Position numbers and translations under genes: made by a program. Source: Colletotrichum lupini (taxonomy: Eukaryota; Ascomycota; Sordariomycetes; Glomerellales; Glomerellaceae). Taken from it: 64,000 bases of DNA. Below the pieces are notes generated by a model. The model was not told where the DNA came from. It worked only from the letters and a program-made list of their open reading frames with translations, and searched no databases. Position 1 is the first letter of the stretch. Each line of letters begins with the position of its first letter. The DNA lies in contig NC_064672.1 in NCBI RefSeq assembly GCF_023278565.1, forward strand, positions 4,836,001 through 4,900,000, in the 5' to 3' direction. Of this stretch, positions 55,890-64,000 are shown piece after piece.

Positions 55890-57086
55890 ATGAATCCCCA
55901 GGACTACCAGATGAATCCCCAGGACTACCCGGTCACTCACTTCTGGGACGAGGGTCTTAACGACGTCGTGCCTCGTTACTCCCAAGACATTGACATTGAT
56001 TGGGAGAGCGAGGATATCCAAAACCAATTCAGCGAGATGGTCTCCAGCCTGTCTAATTCGACCTCCCCACAAGGTTTGGACGGAACTGTCACCTCTGGTA
56101 TCGTCCAAGGCGCCGGAGTATACGCCAATGAATCAGGCCCAGCAGGAGGCATGGACGCCAGCAACAGCGGTGGATTTAACTTCCAAGAGCAAATGCCATA
56201 TTCAATTGACCCTGCTCTTCTCCCCGCTCCTGTCCCTGTCCCTCCTGGGCCCTTCTTCGCGCCCGAAACTCCCGCCGCCGACAGCATATTCGCTCTGGAA
56301 TTCGACGAGGATTTCGGCGACGGCAATGTCGTTAGAGACGTCCTCGGCCCAAACAATCAGGACGCAAGAGTCCAGAAAAGAGGAAAGGGCAACGGCAAAG
56401 CCAAAGCCCCGCGCAGGCCAAAGGGGGCCACGCCAGACAAGCCTGCTCGCGCCGTCAGGGCCTTCTCCTGCAAGTCGTGCCGCAGGAAGAAGACAAAGTG
56501 CGACGGGAGCCCCGGCCACGCCTGTTCCAAGTGCCAAAAGAGCGGAACGGCGTGCGAGATTGACGGGAGAGATGGCCGCACCAGCAAGACCACCATCGAC
56601 AAGTACGAGAGCCTTCGTGTTGCCCTCAACGCCCATCTCGTCAGGCTCGCTCAGATCTGCCACCACTTCCGTCAGAAGTGTAACGGGCCAGAAGAACTCG
56701 GCCAAGTCGCGGCTGGAGCCGCTGCAACTCTTGAAGTTCACCGCAGAAGGGGCATCCCGATCGAGCCCTGGCGAATTCAGGATATCCTGCGTACAAGCGA
56801 TCCTTCGACGAACCAGCTTCCGGGATACCGAAGTCGCTTGGTACAAGTCGGTCAGCAGGCCAAGCAAATGACGAACACTCTGACCAAGCTCATGGTGATG
56901 CTCACGCAACAAGACTACTATCTCTGGTGTGATGGCTGCCGCTTGACCGACGAACTATTCGACAGCAATCCGGATCTCCCCAGTTTCGACGCCAAGATCA
57001 ACGCTGTGTTCGTTACGGACATGCAGGACTACATCTACAAAGTCCTGGCAGATGAGGTCGATGGGATCATTGCCCAACACCTTTAA
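55890..57086 (+). CDS. Zn2Cys6 DNA-binding protein, single exon
   Basis: 398 aa without introns. The Zn2Cys6 cluster is in the middle of the protein: C194-x2-C197-x6-C204-x7-C212-x2-C215-x6-C222, preceded by basic GKGNGKAKAPRRPKG. The first 150 residues are acidic and Pro-rich and could activate transcription. The C-terminal 170 residues are helical with no Fungal_trans motif recognised. The first 42 nt are a 21-bp tandem duplication encoding MNPQDYQ and MNPQDYP. It is a likely nuclear regulator with unknown targets; a cluster placed this far from the N-terminus is less common. Confidence 0.87.
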   Translation: MNPQDYQMNPQDYPVTHFWDEGLNDVVPRYSQDIDIDWESEDIQNQFSEMVSSLSNSTSPQGLDGTVTSGIVQGAGVYANESGPAGGMDASNSGGFNFQEQMPYSIDPALLPAPVPVPPGPFFAPETPAADSIFALEFDEDFGDGNVVRDVLGPNNQDARVQKRGKGNGKAKAPRRPKGATPDKPARAVRAFSCKSCRRKKTKCDGSPGHACSKCQKSGTACEIDGRDGRTSKTTIDKYESLRVALNAHLVRLAQICHHFRQKCNGPEELGQVAAGAAATLEVHRRRGIPIEPWRIQDILRTSDPSTNQLPGYRSRLVQVGQQAKQMTNTLTKLMVMLTQQDYYLWCDGCRLTDELFDSNPDLPSFDAKINAVFVTDMQDYIYKVLADEVDGIIAQHL

Positions 57087-58216
57087 GCGAAGGAAGGTAT
57101 TCGGAACGGGGAGTCTGTGGGTGTGGGGTTCTCTGGTATGAGGACTGGAGAGAGAAAGCCACTCCCAAAAGAGGGGACGGCAGTGACGGCATGAATGCCC
57201 GGTGAAAAAAAGGCACCATGCTTTCGGGAGCATTGTCTGGAGTTTGGATTCTCCTTGGATGATATACCCGGTGCAATAAGACACCACAGGTCGGAGGGCG
57301 TTAAAAGGAGTTCTGGTCTTGGGTTCTCGCTTGAGTTCCTACATTTCGAGTTAGGCCGATTGGTTTAACTCTACTTCGTTCGTTCGGGTTTATATACTCA
57401 ATATAAACCCATTAAAAAAATGATCCTCGGTGTACTAACACGCTTTCCCGCTAACACAGGATGAATCCTATCCCCCACTATTGTCCGTCTCCTTGTCGTG
57501 AGGTGACTGAGTGTCATAGCTAGCCTCAATCCTATCTATTGTGCTGCTTCTCTTGTTCAGCCGCCCACTTGGCAGATTATTGATTCTCGGAGGCTCAAAC
57601 ATGAGACTTCCCTGACGCCGTGTGAATGACAAGCCTAGCATGTGTCCAGAAGATCTGGCGCGTTCATGCTGCTCGTTATGGCACTGGAGAACTTGTATGA
57701 ATGAGAGGAGAGAAATGCTTAGGAAAATCGTTCGCAGTGATGAAAAGCAATCAAGAGCGAGAGTGGAGGGCAAGAACAGTTCCAGAGTCATATGAAAAAT
57801 GAGGCCGCGTACTCCGAAAGCTTGAGGACGAGTAAGAATGGAGATGGTGCAAAGCGCCTACATCCATCTCCTCTCTCCAAGTCAGCTACTACTCGAAGCA
57901 GACTTATGGAGTTATTCGCCTTCCTTGGAGAGAATGGTTCACACGAATTATAGCTCGTTGCATCACCAACTGAGACGTCGTAAAACTAGAAGAAAGGGGG
58001 CGGATGAACGCCATAACGCTAGTGACTTGGTTTGTACATCTATCATCGTCATCAATACGTGTGAACACTACTTCGGGGCAGGTTGTAGACCGCATCATTC
58101 CTGGCCCAAAACTCACCTCGCCTCCCCACAGCCAATGTGTATCAACTTTCTCCATCACATTCATCCAGCCTCATCCAAAAGTCATTCGACATCCAAAACT
58201 CTTCACACCAACTCCA
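57087..58216. other. intergenic, 1.1 kb
   Basis: Tail-to-tail space between the Zn2Cys6 gene (+) and the YggS-family gene (-). It contains a perfect hairpin at 57386-57410 followed by an A run, possibly in the 3' UTR. No gene is recognised. Confidence 0.5.
57386..57410. repeat. perfect 10-bp inverted repeat
   Basis: GGGTTTATAT (57386-57395) and ATATAAACCC (57401-57410) are exact reverse complements around a 5-nt loop, with an A-rich run directly after. It lies about 300 nt past the stop of the second Zn2Cys6 gene. Confidence 0.85.
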
Positions 58217-59212
58217 CTAGACCAAAATCTTAGCCTCACTCTTAGGCCCCCTCTCTCCAAAAATCGTGCTTCCCACCCGAACCTCCCCACTACCCAACTT
58301 CACCGCGCCCTCAAAGTCCTCACTCATACCCATACTCAGCTCCAGCTCCCTCTGCAAGCCCAGCTCCTTGACAACCAGATCCCGCTGCTCCTTGAGGCAC
58401 ACAAAGTCCTCGTTCTCGTTCTCGGGCGTCGTCGCCTTGCTCCGCGCGATGGCGCCAATGGTCATCAGGCCGAGCAGCTTGAGCGCGGGCGACTCCTCCT
58501 CGACGGCGCGGCAGAGCGCGACCGTATCCGGGCCCGGCTCGGCGCCGGACTTGGACTCCTCTCCCGAGGTGTTGACCTGCACGTGCACGCCGAGCGGCTC
58601 CACGGGGCTTTCGCCTGATGAAGAAGAGATGAGCTCCGCGCGCGAGGCGTTGAGGAGCTGGACCTTTTTAAGGGTATCTACGCTGGAGACGCAGAAGAGA
58701 TTTGGGATCTTGGCTAGCTTCTTTGCATGTGCTATTGGAAAAGCGTCAGCTACCTCAGAACTACGTAGGGGAGGGCGAGGAGCGCATGAGTCTTTGAGGA
58801 AACACTTACTTGACTGCAAACCACCGATAAAGTGCCACTGAATACTCCTGGGCAGCATCTCCGCCTTCTGGCCCAGCTCCTGGGCGTAGTTCTCGCCGAA
58901 ATGCACCTGCGGCGGTGTGGTCTGCTGGTGCAGCGCCAGGATATCGTTGGCTGGCTTCAGCTTTGAGACTGCCACTAACCGAACCTATTGTCACTGAATC
59001 AGCATCCATCTCGCACAAAACATACTCCACATCGTTGTGAAGAGAGATTCTCCCTGATTCCCCAACAGCGTTTCCAGGAAGTCTATAGAGTGACGACTCA
59101 CATTTCGCCCCGCAGCGACGGCGGTCACGCGCTCCTGGACAGACTGAAGCTGCGAAACCAGAGCCTTTGCTCTCGAGGGATCAATCTTCATCTCGGGTTG
59201 GGCGTCGGTCAT
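58217..59212 (-). CDS. YggS/PROSC-family pyridoxal phosphate-binding protein
   Basis: Model: exons 59212-59102, 58984-58810 and 58731-58217, 266 aa. VRLVAVSKLKPANDI holds the PLP-binding lysine. HFGENYAQEL, QWHFIGGLQS, KIPNLFCVSSVDTLKK, VHVQVNTSGEESKSG, LLGLMTIGAI, LSMGMSEDFEGAV and VRVGSTIFGER are the family blocks in order. Members have a barrel fold like alanine racemase and keep free PLP in balance rather than catalyse a known reaction. Exons join with canonical GT..AG introns. The middle contains a Ser/Glu-rich insert usual in fungi. The yeast relative is YBL036C. Confidence 0.94.
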
Positions 59213-60059
59213 TGCAGGGTTTACCGGGGTCGTCGTATCGATGAGTAAGGGTTTTGTGAATGAGACAGTGAGTGAGGTGAGCCGAGGTACGGAGTTTTGG
59301 GCTATGAAAGTTGAGGTGAGGTTGAATTGCAGAGTCATTGAACTTCCAGCGTCTTCGGAGACGGGCCATAGTTGCGCTAACAAATATGGGGCTAACCATC
59401 TGCGCAACAGAGTGCGGAGTAATGGAGATGGAGTTAGAGTCTACTCCCCTGTCTTAGACTCATTCAACAACCTTGATTGTCTTTTGTCACTTAGAGGTTT
59501 CTTCACTGTCACGAATTTAGCTAACTCGAGTGAACTTTTTGATCTGAATAATCCTTAGAAGAATCCCATTTGAAAGATTGGCTGTTCCTTGGAGTACACT
59601 CAGACTGAAGAGCGGCGACGTCAGAGCGTATCTTCGCAGGCGAGATTAGTCAACTTCTAAAATGCATCGCTCTTGTGATGATCAGTGGGAAATGAATTCT
59701 GGTGGGATTCTATGATATCTTAGATGATCGCATCCATATTGTCGACAAAAGTCTTCACTTCGCAAACTCAGGGTCAAAATCTGAACGAAAACCCTTGGTC
59801 TCCTCAAGTCATTCAATCGTGAGGTTAGACAACTGTCACTCCTTTATACTATACTAGCTGGAGGACAGCTTGGCAGCTTGGCAGCTGGAAAGAATTAAGT
59901 TACTATTAGTGACTATGGTATATTGAAACTCTCATTAGTATGCTGCTAACCCCCGCGTCCATTTAGCTCCTCTCACAGATCGTCGCTGCTGTCCTCTTGA
60001 AGGTGAAATCCCTGTCCGCACCCATCATGCAAAGAATCACCATGTCTTGCCCTACTATT
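59213..60059. other. intergenic, 0.85 kb
   Basis: Promoter side of the YggS-family gene and 3' flank of the surface protein. Nothing else is recognised. Confidence 0.5.
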
Positions 60060-61149
60060 TCAAGCTCTCTGAGATCCCGAAAGTTCTGATCGGCCCCTTG
60101 AGTTCGTCGCCGGCACCTCTTGAGGCTCCCGGACACCAGACAGCTCCGTCCTCGGATTCTGGTACTCGTCCACAGGAGACGGGTACGACGGCGGAGGAGT
60201 CTGCCGCCTGCTGATCGGACTCACATTACTAGTCTGATGCGACAGTTGACGCGCCGGCGGCACCACAAACATGTGGTCGCCGGACGAGTTTGGGCTGGCG
60301 TATGCCGAATCATGGCGCATCTGCTGGTGTACGACGGGATGGAGCGTCGGCGTGGGATGGCGAGCATGGTTTCCCGTGTTTGCAGCATAGACCGGCCGGT
60401 TGCGTCGGCGCAGGAACCAAAAACAGAGAGCCGCTGCAAGCAGAGCTCCGACCGCTGCGGATCCTACCGCGATGCCGGCCACGGCGCCGGTGGAGAGGCT
60501 CGATGAGCCCGCTGAAGGGACGACCGACTCTGTCGCTGGCTCGGATGTTGCGTTCGCTTTGACGACGAAGCCGCGACTTTGCAGTGCGTTGCCAATGAAG
60601 CCCGCAGGCGCATCAGTCTGAGTGTAATTGCCGGTTGGGTCGATGAGTCTTAGAGCGAAGTTGGGGTTTGTGGCTATGGTCTCCTCCGTGATGCCATCTT
60701 TTTCTCCAATGTACCAGGTATAATACCCATTGTTTCTATCATTGGCTTCGCAAGGTTTCAGTTAGTATTGCAAAGTTGAAGCACCTCGCAACATCATCCT
60801 TACTGATGAAAGACGCTACAGCTATGCCGGCATCCTGTCCCCAGTGCACTAGACTCAGAGAGATCCATGGCACAGTTGGGACCTCCCATGTGATGTGAAC
60901 CTTTTGTCCAAGCACGTAAGTGCTGTTGAGATCCGGGACCGTCACACGGCCACCACTTCGGTCAAGTTCAAAACTTGGCGGTTCGGTGAAGTAGGCAGCT
61001 TGGACGGGTAGTATCGTGAAAGAAAGTATTCCAAAGAGCGCTCGGCTGAGCGAAAGCTGGCAGAGACACAACATAACGCGAGATGAAGAAAATACCAACA
61101 GAACCGAACAGGATCTTCCCAGAGGAAACAAACGCCTCATGATATGCAT
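60060..61149 (-). CDS. single-pass surface membrane protein
   Basis: Model: exons 61149-60785 and 60735-60060, 346 aa, with a 49-bp intron (CTAACTG branch). A signal peptide could start at the first Met or, more typically, at the internal MLCLCQLSLS. The extracellular part has GQKVHITWEVPTVPWISLSL and NGYYTWYIGEKDG, a compact beta-rich block found in many fungal surface proteins, then a Ser/Thr stalk. One transmembrane helix lies at about residues 205-229 (GAVAGIAVGSAAVGALLAAA), stopped by RRR. The cytoplasmic tail is Pro/Ser/His-rich with PPPSYPSP. This is the layout of wall-stress-sensor-like or Mid2-like proteins, but no named family is confirmed. Confidence 0.75.
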
Positions 61150-62316
61150 TTTAACCAACGATTACTGTGCCGTTTGCTCAGGGGGCTTTGGGGCTTTGCG
61201 ACTCATCTCGAGTCTGCCTTGACTAGGCCTGATTGAGGCATCAATCCTGAGACGCATGTACTATAGCAAGGGTGCTAGAAAGAACGTTGCAATGAAATGA
61301 ACTCTTCTTAGGCTAATTGAATGGTTGGCAGACACGATGCTGGCTGAGAATAGGTACGCTGTGCCGCTGGGCTACAGCAATACGAACGCGCCAGCCAAGA
61401 CTTCGTGTAGTCGAGGTCGTGAAGAGTCTGTACAAAGCATATGGTTTGCAAACAGCTGACTCATTTGAAGAATACTACAACGCTCATTACGGATTAGATA
61501 AACACATGGGCATGAGAATAGACATTGGGTGGATGAAGCATCGCGATGCCTGGAACATTGAAGATGGCAAGTAGACGAATGAGACAATTTGGCCCCGCCA
61601 CAAGCTCTAGCCACTTTGTTATCGCTATCGGATAAGGCACGAGCAATGCTTATCTTATCGGCCACATTAGGATCCTTGCTTCACGTAAAGTTACGCGTTC
61701 AGAAATTCCAGGGGGGATCGGAGGGTGGGATGACGGGATGTCATTTTGCACGGCATGTTGGTTGGCTGATACCTGCCGTGCTGCTGTTGCCTTCAGGTTC
61801 CCCCTTGCTGTGCCTTATGCCGTGTGCCGACCGTGTCTTCGTCAGCTCCCCAATCCCGAGAAAGAGATAGGAAAGGGAAAAAAAGGGATGAAGGAGGAGG
61901 AGCACTGAATTGACGACGAACCTTCAACCACGATTGTCGCGTGTTCTTCACCTTTCGCCTCTCACACGGGCAGCTCCCTGGCCCTTTCCGATAACTAAAC
62001 TTTTTTTCGCCTTTCGCTTAGGGTCAATTCCTCTTCTTCAACCGCTTTTGCACTTTCTTTCCTTATCGTAGTTCCGATCGATTTGATCTCCATCCTCTCA
62101 TTTATCAAGCCAGGTGTCTGTTCTTCGGCTTGGCTTGGTGTTGGAGCTCCCTGTCCACATGTCATACCCTTGACCTCGACCATTACGAACCGAACCGACT
62201 CGACTTGACTCCATCGACCCACGATAACCTCAATTGATCCATCCCACTCGGCCTACGGCCCTTCAAGGCCCCGAATTCCCGAATCCTCATCGTCGATTAC
62301 GTCTGGCTCGCCCATC
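61150..62316. promoter_or_regulatory. divergent intergenic region, 1.2 kb
   Basis: Head-to-head space between the surface protein (-) and the type II membrane protein (+). No gene is recognised; an extended C/T-rich stretch before 62317 resembles a long leader. Confidence 0.5.
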
Positions 62317-64000
62317 ATGCCTAAGCAACACATGATATTTGGGCGGCCGCTCCCCCGCATCGGCGCTAGACGCATCTCCTTCCTCCTCGTCAGCATCTCC
62401 CTCTTCGCCGTCTTCTCCCTTATCTTCACCCTCCCGAGCGCCATCCTCGCTGGCCCGAGCCTATCAAAGTACACCGACCACAAGTTCTCGATACCCTCAG
62501 CCTTGAAGAACCCATTCGGCGCCTCGAGCCGATTGAACCCTTTCAAGTCTCCATCACACCCGCCCCCGCGTCAACAAAATGATACGTACGGCGAGTCCTC
62601 CTGGTGGGCGGATTGGAAGTGGCTCTCTGTGCCCTTTTCTTCCTCATTGACCCTCGACGAGGAGCGCTCTCTACTGCCTCCCCTCAAGCCTCGCCCGGCC
62701 ATCTACTGCTACTACGACACCACCATCAAGAAGGACGCCGCAAGCAAGGATGCCGAGAGCGAGCTCCTTCTCCTTTGGCGCCGCGCATGGTGGGCCCGCG
62801 GCTTCAAGCCCATCATCCTTAGTGCTGCTGAGGCTATGAAGAACCCGCTCTACGACGAGCTTCAGCGCAAGGAGATGGACGCTGAACTCAAGACCGACCT
62901 GATGCGCTGGCTGGCCTGGGACAACATGCGCGGTGGCTTGCTCGCCTACCACACCACCCTGCCCATGGGCTCCCACGAGGATCCCCTCCTCTCTTACCTT
63001 CGCCGTGGCGAGTACCCAGAGCTCACCCGCTGGAACAACTTGAGCAACGGTCTCTTTGCCGGCGGCGAGAAGGAGGTGACAAACGCCATCAAGGCTACCA
63101 TGGCCGGCTCCAAGCTCAAGGAGGCCAAGGACTTCATCGCTGCTGCCACCGAGGACACCTTCAAGATTGACAACTACCCCAAGGCGATTGCCTACTATGA
63201 CGTTGCGGTTATCCAGGACAAGTACCCCAAGGTCGGCGAGGCCATCGCCGCAGACCGTGCCGGCGGCCTCAAGGCCCTCAAGAACCTCATCAACGGCCAC
63301 CTGCACACGACTTGGCAGAACGTCTTCTCAGATGGCATAGCCGTCCTCAAGCCTCTGCCTCAACACATGACAAACCTGATCAAGAACGCCTGGGACCTCG
63401 CCGGCGACCTCTCCACGTGCCCCGACTCGCCCATGCCGTCCTCCTGTCCGCCCAACAACCCCAAGTGCAAGCCCTGCGTCCCCGCGCAACCCATGCACGT
63501 CTCGACCCCTCCCCGCTACCGCAACACCTCGACCCTCTACACCATCGGCACCGTGCCGCACCCCTACACCACCGCCCTCCTCGCCAACCTCCAGGACACG
63601 ATCGAGATCCCCTGGCTCCGCCGCAAATCCGAGCGCGATGCCTGGCTCGGTGCCGTAACCACGGAGCTCCTTGGCGTCGGCATCGGCAGCGCCCCGCGGG
63701 TCCTCAAGTTCAAGGAGGCCGTCGCCGGCGAGTTCGCGACCGCCCACTCCCTCTGGCTCACGGCCGAAAAGGACCTCCCCAAGGACCTCGACTGGCACTT
63801 TGGCTTCGCCATCCCCCACAACGCCACGGACGGCACATCGCAGACCCCCGTCCCCGGCCCCGAGCGCCGCCCGCAGCCCAAGCACGACCCCGCCGACGGA
63901 CCCATCCCGACCGCCGAGGAGCTAGACAAGGAGAAGCCCCTGCTCAAGAGAGCCCGCGATATGGGCAAGACCAAGGACGCGCGCGAGCTTTCTATCCGTG
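62317..64000 (+). CDS. type II membrane protein, 3' end beyond window
   Basis: An uninterrupted frame of 561 codons from the ATG at 62317 runs off the window. A short basic N-terminus is followed by one hydrophobic segment (about residues 21-45, ISFLLVSISLFAVFSLIFTL), then a Pro/Ser stem and a large globular part with RPAIYCYYDTTIKKDA, ELLLLWRRAWWARGFKPIIL and SCPPNNPKCKPCVPAQP. Topology and stem fit a Golgi-type lumenal enzyme such as a glycosyltransferase, but no DxD-type catalytic motif is identified and the family is not recognised. Third positions are strongly GC-rich, supporting real coding. No intron is visible in this part. Confidence 0.8.
   Translation, partial: MPKQHMIFGRPLPRIGARRISFLLVSISLFAVFSLIFTLPSAILAGPSLSKYTDHKFSIPSALKNPFGASSRLNPFKSPSHPPPRQQNDTYGESSWWADWKWLSVPFSSSLTLDEERSLLPPLKPRPAIYCYYDTTIKKDAASKDAESELLLLWRRAWWARGFKPIILSAAEAMKNPLYDELQRKEMDAELKTDLMRWLAWDNMRGGLLAYHTTLPMGSHEDPLLSYLRRGEYPELTRWNNLSNGLFAGGEKEVTNAIKATMAGSKLKEAKDFIAAATEDTFKIDNYPKAIAYYDVAVIQDKYPKVGEAIAADRAGGLKALKNLINGHLHTTWQNVFSDGIAVLKPLPQHMTNLIKNAWDLAGDLSTCPDSPMPSSCPPNNPKCKPCVPAQPMHVSTPPRYRNTSTLYTIGTVPHPYTTALLANLQDTIEIPWLRRKSERDAWLGAVTTELLGVGIGSAPRVLKFKEAVAGEFATAHSLWLTAEKDLPKDLDWHFGFAIPHNATDGTSQTPVPGPERRPQPKHDPADGPIPTAEELDKEKPLLKRARDMGKTKDARELSIR

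Noticed and set aside
62671..63885. Long minus-strand frames at the right edge
   Set aside because: Antisense shadows of the type II membrane protein; a product of high GC at third positions.

Overview
The window is nuclear DNA of a filamentous ascomycete (Pezizomycotina), most likely a plant-associated Sordariomycete. The reasons are short introns (about 48-140 bp) with GT..AG ends and CTAAC/CTGAC branch sites, long intergenic spaces, and typical fungal families: Zn2Cys6 regulators, a CFEM/Pth11-type receptor, a type-B carboxylesterase and a necrosis-inducing NLP protein. The genus cannot be named from sequence alone. Exon models were built by hand from reading frame, splice signals and family knowledge.

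Layout. 0.5-13 kb: a C2H2-like protein (-), a secreted carboxylesterase (-), gene-poor sequence with one decayed transporter-like stretch, a DUF2470 membrane protein (-) and a ketopantoate-reductase-family enzyme (+). 14-28.8 kb: a CFEM-domain seven-helix receptor (-), a secreted acid phosphatase/phosphoesterase (-), a large Zn2Cys6 regulator (+) and an NLP effector gene (+). 29.9-40.2 kb: an intron-containing tRNA-Trp, then a tandem array of three copies of a divergent gene pair. In each unit a DUF7580-like gene points left and a C2H2 zinc-finger gene points right from a shared promoter. Unit 2 is intact. Unit 1 has lost the promoter and both gene heads and carries a nonsense codon. Unit 3 keeps the zinc-finger gene but only a stub of the DUF7580-like gene. 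40.2-51.4 kb: conserved housekeeping genes: AP-2 alpha adaptin (-), NDUFAF5-like methyltransferase (+), ARPC5 of the Arp2/3 complex (-), V-ATPase subunit B (-) and HMG-CoA lyase (-). 52-64 kb: a small cysteine-containing surface protein (+), a second Zn2Cys6 regulator (+), a YggS/PROSC PLP-binding protein (-), a single-pass surface protein (-) and the 5' part of a type II membrane protein (+) that runs off the window.

The genes do not form a metabolic cluster. The housekeeping block is stable and GC-rich; the 30-40 kb array looks like fast-evolving accessory DNA. The best candidate for an undescribed system is the DUF7580-like/C2H2 pair. Its first protein has a hydrophobic N-terminal helix like those of fungal HeLo-type domains and a C-terminal region resembling a degenerate kinase lobe; its partner is a multi-finger protein. 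Divergent pairing, tandem birth and asymmetric decay are what a fungal self/non-self or immune-like locus would show, but that function is inference. Secondary points are two probable GC-AG introns, a cluster of stop-free 3n introns, a 14-nt micro-exon in AP-2 alpha and an over-represented AGGTACCT palindrome.
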